Positions 35,851-46,962 are shown, numbered from the stretch's first letter. The stretch is 64,000 nt of DNA from Daucus carota subsp. sativus (GCF_001625215.2 NC_030381.2:4985131-5049130); one strand, 5' to 3'. Notes: generated from the sequence alone by a model not told the origin. Numbers and translations are program-made.

Positions 35851-37448
35851 TGTTCGGTTGAATCTACACGCAAGCGTACGCGATCACAAGTAATATATTA
35901 AGTTCGATCCCACAGAGACTGGTGAATTAAGAATACGCACCTATGCAACAATGTATGATCAATTATCACTGCTAAGACAATTAACAATGATTGGTTTCTT
36001 TTATACTAATAACTAAAATTACTAATCAAATTCAGAATAGGAAAACACATGGGATTCTAACTTCATTATCGAATTCATCTAGAATTGAAATTACTGATTA
36101 ACATGCGACTGTTGATCCTAATCAGACAACACGAAAGTAATACATGCCAACTCTCGTTGCACACGTATCATACCAATCAAAATCCGCAATTAAGACAGAA
36201 ATCTCATGGACACCAACAAAGCTCAGACCCTATATCTCTATAGCGGTAGTGTAAGCAGAGAGGTTTAATAGCAGGTCGTCTATCGTGATTACACAGGGTG
36301 ATACAAATAGTTCAAGTCTATCACAAATTATGTTTCATTCACATAATCCTATGTTTACATGGCATAGTTCTAAATTCAATCATCCACTCTCGCTTCAGAA
36401 AGAATTAACAAACAACTTAGAAGTTAGCTACGCTCCTAAGAAGAATAAGCACGGCTCATGCAAAGAAATCAACGTACGTCACACAATCAAGCAATTAATA
36501 TTCGTTACTAGACTACATCGATAAATCCATTAGAATCCCATGAAGGCGGTTAGTTCATAATCGAACTAATCGACATCATGGGTTCTAATGAAAACATGAT
36601 AGATAAAAACAATAAGTAATTGGAATAAAAATGCTTGTATTAATAATAATAAGGATCACACGTTACAGATTTGATGTTCACGATCTTGCTCGAAACTGTC
36701 ACTTCCTCGCTAAGAACGATCCAATACAACTGATAATGTGTTTTATTACTAAAGAAAACTAGCTATGATATTGTTTCGATATTCTCACTACTTGGAGGCT
36801 AGGGTTTTACACATGAGAATTTAAAATAAATTGACCAAGTCAACCGGGCCTCGACTGCTGCTAAAATCCGTCAGAAAAGCTGTAAAAATCGGCCCGGAAC
36901 ACTTCTGCTGGGCGCGGCCGCGCTAAACTAGCGCAGGCGCGCTAGTTGGCTTTAATGTAGCGCGGGCGCGCTAAGAACTAGCGCGGGGGCGCTACTTTCT
37001 GACTTTGGACTAGCGCGGGCGCGCTAAGAGTTAGCGCGGGGGCGCTACTTTCTGCCACTGGCAGCCTGTTTCTTCGTTTTCAGCTCGTTCTCGCGTGCAT
37101 GCCCTTCCTCGCTCTAGTACCACTTCCGTAGGTGATCACGGTTGCATTTAGCATATGCAACAAGCCCTTTAAACCCCTAGATAGCTCTAGTGGACGAGTG
37201 TGTTCTCGTGAGGGTTTGTAGAAGATGTACCCACAAAATCCCAAGTCGTGATGAATCCACAATTCTCTATTCTTGCAAATAATGCACCAAAACCAACCTA
37301 AAATGATAGAAAATCACTTCATCACCTCAACTCGTGACCTGCACAGAAAAACAATAAAAACACATCAAAAGACACTAAACACTTAAGTACAACCAACCAA
37401 TTTAAGTGGAAATGAAGGCCTATAAGTGCGTATAAATACCACTTATCA
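35851..37448 (-). repeat. 3' LTR (left copy) of the gag-only element
   Basis: Runs from 'tgttcggttgaatctacac' to 'aataccacttatca', with TG...CA ends. The only difference from the other LTR that I noticed is C/T near 37106 and 41680. It contains a GC-rich palindromic cluster at 36911-37054. ORFs inside it occur identically in the other LTR and are not genes. Confidence 0.95.
36911..37054. repeat. GC-rich palindromic cluster in the LTR
   Basis: Repeated 'tagcgcgggcgcgcta' and 'tagcgcgggggcgcta' units in an otherwise AT-rich LTR, repeated exactly in the other LTR (about 41485-41628). They can form hairpins and concentrate CpG sites. The solo LTR at 20966 has a different GC-rich repeat in the equivalent region. 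Confidence 0.92.
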
Positions 37449-37462
37449 CACCCCCAAACTTA
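37449..37462 (-). other. Polypurine tract of the gag-only element
   Basis: On the minus strand 'aagtttgggggtg' directly precedes the left LTR ('tgataagtgg'). This is the expected position and composition of a plus-strand primer, and it sets the element's orientation. Confidence 0.7.
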
Positions 37463-38682
37463 AACTGATGCTTGTCCTCAAGCGTCAACGACACTATACA
37501 ATAATACAATGCAATGCATGAATGCAAGTACGTGATGAATGAGTGAACTATGAAGTAATTGCCTTGCCAATTATAATACCTCAGATTGTGCTAATGTTCT
37601 CGAGTTTCACTTCTCTCGCTACTAAGTCAATTACTCTTCTATTTACAAGTGTGGAGTGCCAGTGTGTGCAAGCATGCTCTTTTATTGAGACAAGACAAAA
37701 ACTACTACTCCAACAGAATCCCAATCAAGAATCGTAAAAGTTTAAAACTAACACCCCGTCACTCAAGTCCAACTAAAAGCCAAGGTCCCAAAGAATGTCC
37801 ACACCCTTCTATTTTATTCACTATTATATTTTTTTTCTTTTTTATTGGTGATTAATTGCTCGGTCTAAGGTCAGAGCGCTTCGCAGTGTAAATGCGTTAC
37901 GAACACCACAAGACTTCACACACCAATTATTCACTCTATTCTAGTGGTTTATTTAACCGTGCAATGGTTGAGATCCCTAAAGATTTATGCACTAGTACCC
38001 ATGTAGCGAGCGTTGGGTCAACAATCCCAAACCACGAAGGGCTTTAGGTTGTTAGGCACAAAGTCCCCTCAGACTTAATTACTCGAGTACTAATGAGCTC
38101 AACCTAGTTAATTATACCACTTATTTTTCTAGTGAATTTATTTACTACTATTTTTTTTTTTCTAGAAAGGTACATCTACTCCTCAGTTCCCCCAAACTTA
38201 AGATTTACAGACCTAAGCTGAAGGATGCTCAATTCAATCCTAGAATTCATGGAATTTCGTCTAAATCCTATCTCAAGAACATATGTGAATTACAATTTCC
38301 AACACAAGCAATTTCCAAGTACTAACCTAGCATTGCAATTGAAACTACTAATCAAGAACTACGCACATAACTCATCATAGGCAATTAACTTGGCTTAACT
38401 TCATAATTCATGCAAATGCTCGTGATACTAACTACGACAATTACCACTAAACATGTAAAATAAAAAAAAAATGAGAAAAATAGAAAGAAACATGAGAAAT
38501 AATCAAAACAAAATAATAAAAAAAAAACGTGAACTACATGAACTAACTAACACATGCAATAATAAACCATGCAATAATAAACTACATTATAATAATATGC
38601 TCTTCCTTAGAATACCACCCCCAAACTTAAAATTTTCAATGTCCCCATTGAAAGTGATAAAAAGGCTAGAGCACCCACATAC

Positions 38683-40188
38683 CTACTCGGAGTCCGAGTC
38701 CTCCCCCTCCTCTGCCGGAGGTGAATCCGATGGAGGATATTGCTTAGGTTTAAGAAATGGGGTATCCACTTTCTCAAACAAAATCTCGCCACCACAAATA
38801 AAATCAAGAGCATCAAATATTGTCTTTGTCCTGCAGAAAGTCTCCAAACAAACGTTAGTAAACTTAATTGTCACTTCAAGAAGTAACCATTGATCGACAT
38901 TTATACTTTCAGAGAACTTTGTGATAAAACAACGAAAAAATTCACATCCATTAAAGGACCGAACTCCTTCGACTTTCACACAAGGTGGAGGCTCGGGTGG
39001 TGGTTTTTCGGAACTCTTCACTTTCACAAGAGTCATAAGAACTTCTTGGCCTTTCATGTCACTGAATAAAGAGATGAAATTGCTATCCTCTTTTTCCAAG
39101 AGTTGAAGTGTAAGAGCCATTTGGACTGGATAACCCACCAGATTTTGTGTAAGATCATCTTGGACAATCATCATGTCAGCTTTAAAACATGTACTCTCAA
39201 GTATAGGGGTAGAGGTTGGATTGAAAGCCAAATTTTCAATATCAGAACATGGAGCAACCTTGATTGAGCTAATCCCCTTCAGGAAATGTAATTCAAGCAC
39301 ACCTGGTGTAGGAGAAACTACGATCAACTCGATATTGCTTTTTTCACGCACCTCATCATCGCCCACACGGTCCACAACAACAACTTCATCGATTTTGCCG
39401 TCAGCGACACGATCTTCCTCTTTATTAATAGGCACATCATCATCCCAGGTCGAAAAACTATCACAATCTCCATCATTTGCAAGAATGGTAGCATTTATGT
39501 CATCTTCAACTTGGGTGGCTATAAGTGGAGAAGAATCGGGTTGTTCGACAGTAAAAGAACTAGCTAACCGCTCAAGTCGAGCCTCCATCATCAGTTGTGT
39601 AGCTTTGAGTTCCTTAAGCGTCTTGTTTATGTTTACCAACATATCATATACCTCATTTGTTTGATCAGAAAGCACTTCTACAGTGGGTTGAGGAACCTTT
39701 AGCTCTTGTACTTGAGGATATTGATACTGTTGAGATTGTGGTTGCTCATATTGAGGCTGATAATACTGTTGCTCAAACTGATCATATTGTTGCATTGGAG
39801 GTTCTTCATAACATTGTTGCTGAAATTTTTGTTCTTGAAATTGATGTTGACCATGATATGGGAAATCACCAAAATTGTTGTCCATGTAAGAGAAATCTGG
39901 TCGATCCATCCATTCTTGATCACAAGAATTAGAATACTGATTGTACTCATATCCTTCTTGATAATTATATCCATGTCCCGACTGAGTATTCTGAGAGTTG
40001 AAGTGGTTATAAGAGCATTCATAACTATAGTGACCCTGAACACCACAAACTTGACAGAAGCTGTATGTTGTAGGGGCAACTTGTGACATCTCATCGACAC
40101 TCATCGGATACAAGGTCGGCTCTGTAGCTTTCGACGAATATGCCTCAACTATGGAAGATAGAAGTGCAAAGGTATCGACTTCTTCCAT
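38683..40188 (-). CDS. gag-like protein of the non-autonomous LTR element
   Basis: A 501-residue frame from the ATG at 40188; the frame is open a little further upstream. A single CCHC zinc knuckle, 'CQVCGVQGHYSYEC', lies near residue 45. A Gln/Tyr-rich region follows (about residues 80-160), then a short coiled-coil-like stretch ('LVNINKTLKELKATQLMMEA') and an acidic middle. In full gag proteins of the Athila type the knuckle follows a capsid domain; here the capsid part is missing, so this is an N-terminally shortened gag-derived protein. It may bind element RNA, but packaging would need proteins supplied by another element. No pol frame follows. Confidence 0.75.
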   Translation of the reverse strand: MEEVDTFALLSSIVEAYSSKATEPTLYPMSVDEMSQVAPTTYSFCQVCGVQGHYSYECSYNHFNSQNTQSGHGYNYQEGYEYNQYSNSCDQEWMDRPDFSYMDNNFGDFPYHGQHQFQEQKFQQQCYEEPPMQQYDQFEQQYYQPQYEQPQSQQYQYPQVQELKVPQPTVEVLSDQTNEVYDMLVNINKTLKELKATQLMMEARLERLASSFTVEQPDSSPLIATQVEDDINATILANDGDCDSFSTWDDDVPINKEEDRVADGKIDEVVVVDRVGDDEVREKSNIELIVVSPTPGVLELHFLKGISSIKVAPCSDIENLAFNPTSTPILESTCFKADMMIVQDDLTQNLVGYPVQMALTLQLLEKEDSNFISLFSDMKGQEVLMTLVKVKSSEKPPPEPPPCVKVEGVRSFNGCEFFRCFITKFSESINVDQWLLLEVTIKFTNVCLETFCRTKTIFDALDFICGGEILFEKVDTPFLKPKQYPPSDSPPAEEGEDSDSE

Positions 40189-40400
40189 TGTAACCCTGTA
40201 ACAGCACAAACACAGCCAAGAACGCAGTAAAAGCTACCTCACTTGGAACTGAAGTCCCAAGGAGGCAAAGGAAACATTATAAATAACTAAACAAAAACAA
40301 TAGATACAACAACAACTAAGAAAAGTGAGAAAAGAATCCGAGTCAGTGAATTTTAATGCACACTGATGACAAGTACATAAACTAATTAATTAACACCGAG

Positions 40401-40418
40401 TCCCCGGCAGCGGCGCCA
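40401..40418 (-). other. Primer binding site, tRNA-Asp type
   Basis: The minus strand reads 'tggcgccgctgccgggga' six bases after the LTR end. It matches the complement of the 3' end of plant tRNA-Asp except for one base, and is typical of Athila/Tat-branch elements. Confidence 0.85.
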
Positions 40419-40424
40419 AAAACT

Positions 40425-42022
40425 TGTTCGGTTGAATCTACACGCAAGCGTACGCGATCACAAGTAATATATTAAGTTCGATCCCACAGAGACTGGTGAA
40501 TTAAGAATACGCACCTATGCAACAATGTATGATCAATTATCACTGCTAAGACAATTAACAATGATTGGTTTCTTTTATACTAATAACTAAAATTACTAAT
40601 CAAATTCAGAATAGGAAAACACATGGGATTCTAACTTCATTATCGAATTCATCTAGAATTGAAATTACTGATTAACATGCGACTGTTGATCCTAATCAGA
40701 CAACACGAAAGTAATACATGCCAACTCTCGTTGCACACGTATCATACCAATCAAAATCCGCAATTAAGACAGAAATCTCATGGACACCAACAAAGCTCAG
40801 ACCCTATATCTCTATAGCGGTAGTGTAAGCAGAGAGGTTTAATAGCAGGTCGTCTATCGTGATTACACAGGGTGATACAAATAGTTCAAGTCTATCACAA
40901 ATTATGTTTCATTCACATAATCCTATGTTTACATGGCATAGTTCTAAATTCAATCATCCACTCTCGCTTCAGAAAGAATTAACAAACAACTTAGAAGTTA
41001 GCTACGCTCCTAAGAAGAATAAGCACGGCTCATGCAAAGAAATCAACGTACGTCACACAATCAAGCAATTAATATTCGTTACTAGACTACATCGATAAAT
41101 CCATTAGAATCCCATGAAGGCGGTTAGTTCATAATCGAACTAATCGACATCATGGGTTCTAATGAAAACATGATAGATAAAAACAATAAGTAATTGGAAT
41201 AAAAATGCTTGTATTAATAATAATAAGGATCACACGTTACAGATTTGATGTTCACGATCTTGCTCGAAACTGTCACTTCCTCGCTAAGAACGATCCAATA
41301 CAACTGATAATGTGTTTTATTACTAAAGAAAACTAGCTATGATATTGTTTCGATATTCTCACTACTTGGAGGCTAGGGTTTTACACATGAGAATTTAAAA
41401 TAAATTGACCAAGTCAACCGGGCCTCGACTGCTGCTAAAATCCGTCAGAAAAGCTGTAAAAATCGGCCCGGAACACTTCTGCTGGGCGCGGCCGCGCTAA
41501 ACTAGCGCAGGCGCGCTAGTTGGCTTTAATGTAGCGCGGGCGCGCTAAGAACTAGCGCGGGGGCGCTACTTTCTGACTTTGGACTAGCGCGGGCGCGCTA
41601 AGAGTTAGCGCGGGGGCGCTACTTTCTGCCACTGGCAGCCTGTTTCTTCGTTTTCAGCTCGTTCTCGCGTGCATGCCCTTTCTCGCTCTAGTACCACTTC
41701 CGTAGGTGATCACGGTTGCATTTAGCATATGCAACAAGCCCTTTAAACCCCTAGATAGCTCTAGTGGACGAGTGTGTTCTCGTGAGGGTTTGTAGAAGAT
41801 GTACCCACAAAATCCCAAGTCGTGATGAATCCACAATTCTCTATTCTTGCAAATAATGCACCAAAACCAACCTAAAATGATAGAAAATCACTTCATCACC
41901 TCAACTCGTGACCTGCACAGAAAAACAATAAAAACACATCAAAAGACACTAAACACTTAAGTACAACCAACCAATTTAAGTGGAAATGAAGGCCTATAAG
42001 TGCGTATAAATACCACTTATCA
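40425..42022 (-). repeat. 5' LTR (right copy) of the gag-only element
   Basis: The same 1598-bp length and ends as the left LTR. It is followed directly by the AAGCG duplication and then the resumed LINE reading frame. Confidence 0.95.
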
Positions 42023-42027
42023 AAGCG

Positions 42028-42592
42028 CGCTTTCGAATGGTGCAATTTGGCCAATATTATTCCACATCAATCTGCAAACATTTGGGCCTGTCATCCAAAA
42101 TCCACAGCTCATTTCGTTCAAGTCCAGAAGAAAGAGAGATTTCTGGCAATATTGAGACACAAATATGAAATTATTGCTTTTACAGACGGTGCATATTTTC
42201 CAAATCATGCACAACTCTATAAAGGAGGAGTGGGAGGTGTAGTTTATGATAATTCCAAGGAGTTGGCCTTCCTTTTTTTCGGTCCATGTGAAGGTCTTAA
42301 TATTGAAGACATTGAGCTGGAGTCCATGCTGTACGTCAGTCTTAAGATCTCGATTAATTGGCCAGGAAGATATGCAGTGGTATGCTCGGATTCTTCTACC
42401 GCTGTTAAAAAATTTCAGGAGTTCAAACTAGGGTCTATTAGGGTGAGAAGCCCTGTTCTGGGTTCAAGCATTGAAAATGTGGACTTAAATAACATTTGGG
42501 CCTGTAAAATAAGTAGACTCTGGAACAAAGAGGCAGATTTTCTAGCGAAGCAAGGGGTGAAGAAATCTCATATAGTTGAAGGCTTTCTTTGA
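42028..42592 (+). pseudogene. LINE ORF2 C-terminus: RNase H domain
   Basis: Continues the LINE after the LTR element: the residues before it ('LAKKR') and after it ('AFEWCNLANII') form one frame. The RNase H catalytic acidic residues are visible in 'AFTDGAYF', 'ELESMLY', 'VCSDSSTA' and 'NKEADFLAKQG'. It ends with TGA at 42590-42592. An RNase H after zf-RVT is typical of plant L1 LINEs. It is separated from the rest of ORF2 by 6.2 kb and so is not expressed as part of it. Confidence 0.92.
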
Positions 42593-42828
42593 TAATTTTG
42601 AGTTTCCTTTCAGTTTTGTTTAGATCTCTAGGGTAATTATGGTCATGATAGTCTATGCTAGACTCTCCTGCATGGGTGAGTGTTCCCAGGCACCTTTTCT
42701 GGGGAACCAGTGTTTTTCTAGACAAGCAGCCGTCTTTGGGAGGTGTGTGGAGAGCTTCTCATGCAGTCATCTTATCTCTCTACATCTTGGGAATTGTAGT
42801 TTTAGCATGCGCTCGGCTCTCTCCAGGG

Positions 42829-42837
42829 TATATATAG
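42829..42837 (+). promoter_or_regulatory. TATA-like motif ahead of the extra RNase H-like ORF
   Basis: 'tatatatag' lies about 65 bases upstream of the ATG at 42900, with a CT-rich leader between. This resembles a normal plant promoter and leader, and is unexpected inside a LINE. Confidence 0.4.
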
Positions 42838-42899
42838 AGGTCTTGCCCTTCATGCAACTTCAACTTTTCTTCTCTTTTTGAGCTCTTTAGTCTCCCACA

Positions 42900-43493
42900 A
42901 TGAATATCCATTGGTTTCCTCCCTCTCCTGGTGAAGTCAAGGTGAATGTTCACGGGGTTACCCTCCCAGTCCCAGCTGCTAACGGGAACACTTCGGGTAT
43001 GGGTGCTGTTATTCGCAGAGCTAATGGGGGAATGTCAAGCAGTATCTCTGGAACCATCCCCAACTTGTCTCCAGTTGAAAACCAACTTGCAGCCATTCAC
43101 ATTGGCATGAAGCGTGCTTACGAGGAAACTTGTAAGAAAGTTATCGTTGAAACCGATAACCTGGAAGCCTTTGGGATGCTGAAGTTTCAACACAATGGCA
43201 TCTCTATCACAGCTCGCAACATCATCCAGCAGATTAAGATCCTGAAAAAAGATAAGGCCTGGAAATGTAAGATTAGGTACGTTTACCCAAGGCGTAATAG
43301 GGTGGCAACCTACTTGGCATTGTTGGGAGGTGATCTCTTTGGGTGCCTCTTTCTGTCTTTTGAGCCTCTGGGAAGAGCTGCAGAGCTAATGGATATGGAT
43401 ATCGGCCTAGGGTTCCATGATCCACGTTATCAGGAAGTGCAAATGAATGGAGAGGAGATGGAGCTGTTTGATCAGGCATTGGATGAGGGCTGA
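42900..43493 (+). CDS. RNase H-like protein of the plant 'VNVHG' type carried in the LINE 3' region
   Basis: A 197-residue frame with an RNase H-like (RVT_3) fold: 'EVKVNVHGVTLPVP', 'GMGAVIRRANGG', 'VENQLAAIHIGMKRA', 'VIVETDNLEAFGML', 'RRNRVATYLALLGG'. The first catalytic Asp is replaced (VNVHG in place of VNVDG), and the last Asp (NRVADYLA expected) is Thr, so catalysis is unlikely. Similar Asp-less proteins exist as single genes in plants (from memory), with a conserved tail like 'DMDIGLGFHDPRY' here. An acidic tail continues out of frame to about 43678, suggesting a frameshift. It sits between the LINE's own RNase H and its poly-A tail, so it is either a captured host gene or a third ORF of this LINE family. 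Confidence 0.65.
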   Translation: MNIHWFPPSPGEVKVNVHGVTLPVPAANGNTSGMGAVIRRANGGMSSSISGTIPNLSPVENQLAAIHIGMKRAYEETCKKVIVETDNLEAFGMLKFQHNGISITARNIIQQIKILKKDKAWKCKIRYVYPRRNRVATYLALLGGDLFGCLFLSFEPLGRAAELMDMDIGLGFHDPRYQEVQMNGEEMELFDQALDEG

Positions 43494-43923
43494 GGAGCTC
43501 TTAATGGTCCAGGGCAAGCCGCCCAGTTCATGAACACGTACAGCGGGTCTTCATGGGCTGCAAGCTGGGGAGGTGCAGGGAGAAATGGAGATTCATGATC
43601 TCGTTTACGAAGATGAACTAGATGAAGAGGACGATGATGATGATTCCGTGGTTATGGCTGCTAAAATGACATCTGCATGAAGTGTGGGTTATGGAGGTTG
43701 CATTTGTTGTGTCTTGGTTTAGCTAATGGTGTTGTCTTTCTAGCTTTTGTCTGTTGCTGTCTTGCTCTGTTGTTTCTATCTGGTCTATGTTGGTTCTAGG
43801 TCGTGTAGGTTCTTTTGTTTTCTCAGTCAATTTCCTCGTATGTAATGCTGGTTTGTATGCCTCCTACTACAAATGGAGGATTGTTTTTATTAATGGAATT
43901 GCTTGCTGTTCAAAAAAAAAAAA

Positions 43924-45617
43924 TTGTTACTAATTAATTTTATTTAATTCTCAGAACTTAGTATATTTTTATAAAAGTTTCATCTAAGTTTAAATAATTA
44001 GTAACAAAAAATTATTTAAATTTTAATCCCGCCTGACTGGAGTGTATCAGTAGACTTGGAAGTTATTACTAATAGTTAATTTGTTTTTCTCTAATTCTTA
44101 CAAATCAAGATACTTTTTGTTAAAGTTTTTAAATAATTCTAAATAATTAATACAAAATTATTCTAAAATTTGTACCAATAAAAAATGGAAATATTTTTCA
44201 TCTTTATACAACTATGTATAAAATTGATGGATTTAATGTTTGAAAACCTAATCTGCAGTAGGGCGAAAATTAAATATTATACGTTTAAATCAGATGGCTT
44301 TGTCTCGGAAGAAATTAACTTTATAATACTATAAATAAATTTATGACGATATTTTTACCTTTACACAACTATGTACAACATTTATCGATAAGAAAAACTA
44401 GTGAAAAAAATAAATTAAATGCTACTTCCTCCGTCTCCTAGATTGTTTACCACTATTTGAACACATTTTAAGACTTCTATTAATTATAATTTCATATTTT
44501 TTTTCTAAAATTTTCTGTTTTTGAATAAAATTCAAATATCAAACTTAAACTTTTATTTTGAGAAAAAAATTTATAAATATATTATAAAAATTCTGAGGAA
44601 AAAAATTTAAAAAGTATATTATGTAACGTTAAAAATGAGTGTTTAAAAACGCGCCCCAAAATAAATATAATGTAAAGAAATGAGAGGTAAGAGGCAGTAC
44701 TGTTTAAATAAGATGCCTGGTTGTCTTTTCCTGAAGAAATTATTCTTATAACACCAATAAAAAGTTTAAGCAATATTTTCACCTTTACACAATTGTATAC
44801 AACATTTTCCGATCAAAAAACCTACTAAGCAAGGCATTATTACATCTTACACATTAAAATTAAATGGTTGTCTTTTTTAGAAGGAATCATTTTTATATTC
44901 AACATTGGTAAACTAGCTTCTATGATTGTGCATGATAAAGATTATATTCACACTTCTATTTTTTACATAAATGCCTGATAAGGATTATTTTATAGTAGTA
45001 GTAAAGAATAAAACAATAGGCTTTTTCTTTGTTAGAGTATATTTGAAAAATCCTCAGCAAAAGAATCCTATAGAAAATAAAAAATATAGTTCTCTTGCTG
45101 AAGATAGATACTCTAGTATTTATATCTACAATATTTGGCCAGGTTAACAAAAATCGATAAAAGTACTTATAACATTTTTATATTTTTAATTTAATCGACC
45201 ATTTTCAATTAGAACTATAATCGACCATTTTCAATTAGAACGTCTAGAGAGACTCCCATAAAACTATTTCAATAGATAGTTGATAAAAATAATAATACTA
45301 TAATAGGGAATCATAATAAATATATGAACGAATTAGATAAATAAAAGTAAGAGCAATAATTGTACATAAATATGTTTAACTTTGCGGGAATCATAATAAG
45401 TATGTTACATAAATATCCTCACTCAACTCATCCCATTTCTATACAAGAATAAGTTATTATATGTTTTAAAACTAATCATTGATAAGATTTTTTTTTTTTA
45501 AATCCTCAGTCAATGATAAGATAAACAAAGTTGTACACCAATCAGCATAATTAGTAATTACACACCTTTTCTACTTAACATACCATACTTAGCAACATAC
45601 CATACTAAGCATCTAAG
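43924..45617. other. Upstream region of BAHD A copy 2
   Basis: No gene. 43924-44060 continues the upstream block interrupted by the LINE. 44287 is the left edge of the large tandem duplication ('aaatcagatggctttgtctc'), repeated at 51381. A Stowaway-like left terminus lies at about 44424. A 22-bp unit is doubled at about 45193-45241. At 45533/45534 a short stretch present upstream of A copies 1 and 3, including the TATA box, is missing. Confidence 0.7.
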
Positions 45618-46962
45618 ATGAAAGTTGAAATTCTCTCCACAGAGCTCATAAAACCATATACTTCTACTCCCCTTAGCCTCAGGCACTACAATATTTCTTT
45701 AGTAGATGAGCTCTCTCCAGCTATGAATGTTCCCACCATCTTATATTACCCTGCTGAAGAGAATGTCACAACTAATTCGATATGCATGCACTTAAAAAAA
45801 TCGCTTTCGATGGCCTTAGCCAGATTCTATCCTTTGGCGGGAAGATACATGAAAGAAAGCTTCATGGTTGATTGTAGTGATCAAGGTGCTGAATTCGTGC
45901 AAGCCCAAGTCGACATTCGACTTGATCAACTTATTGGCCTAGGCAAAAATGTGCAGGCTGAGCTGCTTAATTGCCTGCTTCCACGGCCAGTTGGTGCATG
46001 TGATGAAGACACGGACCCTCTGGTGGCTGTGCAAGTGAGTGCCTTTGCTTGTGGCGGATACGCCATGGGGATTTTAAGCTCCCACAGCATTGCAGACATG
46101 TCAACTACGAGCTCATTTGTTATGGAATGGGCGAGGGAGGCCAAGCGGCTCCTCGAGGGCTTAGATCATGACCAAGACCATGAATTGTCAGTGTCCCCCA
46201 GCTGGAACTCGGCTCTGTTGTTTCCAGGATGCAAATTGCCTGGCCTTCCTCTCGGATTTTCTCGGGATAAAGAGAATGTTGAGGATCATAAAATTGTGAC
46301 AAAAATATTTTCCTTCAGTAACAGCGCCATTTTAAAAATCCGTGAAAAAGCCAGACTGGACAGCTAAAGCCAGAAATTACCAACACGAGTCCAGTCAGTT
46401 TTCGGAATATTAGGCAAAGGCTATTATTGATATTAATTGTGTAAGCCCCGGGAGGCCTCGGGGATTTTTAGTCAGTCAGACAGTGAACATGAGGGAAAGA
46501 ACCGATCCACCAATTTCAAAGAAACAATGTGGCAATCTCTACTTGGTTGCATCTGCTCGGTCCGTGGCAGGGGCAACAGGGGTGGAATTGGAGAGCATTG
46601 TTGAGCTTCTGACAGACTCTGTCAGGAGAGAACTTGCAAACTGTGAACAAATAGTACCAATTAAAGGGGAGAAAAATAAAATGATGATAACTCAAGGGTT
46701 CAATGAGGTGGCAAAATCTTTTGCAGATCCTGAGATTTCGAGTATCGTTATGTTTACTGATTGGTGCAAGTTTCCATTGTATGAAGCTGATTTCGGCTGG
46801 GGAAAACCCTCTTGGGTCAGCAGTGTCCATGTTCCTCTGCGAAACATGATCTACCTTCTCTGCGACAAATCTGGAGAAGGGATCGAAGCATGGGTAAATT
46901 TGAGTGTAGATGACATGCCTAAATTCGAGCAAGATGCAAACATCGTGGAATTTACCAGTTGA
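45618..46962 (+). pseudogene. BAHD acyltransferase, subtype A copy 2 (pseudogene)
   Basis: Starts 'MKVEILSTELIKPYTSTPLS' without the N-terminal triplication. HXXXD is present ('HSIAD', residues 156-160). The frame ends at 46365-46367, where TCA (Ser) in copies 1 and 3 has become TAA after 'REKARLD'. A single extra G near 46418 ('ggcaaaggct' against 'ggcaaagct') then shifts the frame. The rest, including 'DFGWG' (from 46789) and the conserved C-terminus 'IVEFTS', is readable from 46483 to 46962. Two independent lesions and a missing TATA box make this a clear pseudogene. It is nearest in sequence to A copy 3. Confidence 0.95.

Larger units (their letters stand above)
35851..42022 (-). mobile_element. 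Complete non-autonomous Ty3/Gypsy-like LTR retrotransposon
   Basis: Two 1598-bp LTRs flank a 2976-bp interior. The 5-bp target duplication AAGCG is at 35846-35850 and 42023-42027. A primer site next to the right LTR complements the 3' end of tRNA-Asp, and a purine-rich tract abuts the left LTR, so the element reads on the minus strand. Only a gag-like ORF is present: no protease, reverse transcriptase or integrase. tRNA-Asp priming and the gag layout point to the Athila/Tat branch. The LTRs differ at very few positions, so the insertion is recent. It interrupts the LINE between zf-RVT and RNase H. Confidence 0.95.
31250..43923 (+). mobile_element. 5'-truncated plant L1-type LINE split by an LTR retrotransposon
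   Basis: In order: the C-terminal part of ORF1, ORF2 (endonuclease, reverse transcriptase, zinc-knuckle zf-RVT, RNase H), an extra RNase H-like ORF, a 3' UTR and a poly-A run at 43912-43923. ORF1 lacks the usual N-terminal DUF4283 region, fitting 5' truncation during target-primed insertion. Frameshifts and stops show the copy is dead. 35851-42022 is a later LTR retrotransposon. The sequence after the poly-A (43924 on) aligns with 19010 on. I could not identify a target duplication, so the 5' end is approximate. Confidence 0.88.

Noticed and set aside
36285-37262. 79- and 60-residue ORFs, repeated at 40859-41836
   Set aside because: They occur identically in both LTRs of the same element, so the identity reflects LTR duplication and not a conserved gene.
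39173-40086. Plus-strand ORFs opposite the gag-like gene
   Set aside because: They are antisense shadows of the 501-residue minus-strand frame, with low-complexity composition.
43912-43923. LINE target-site duplication after the poly-A
   Set aside because: I looked for the post-poly-A sequence near 31.2 kb and found no convincing match, so no duplication is claimed.
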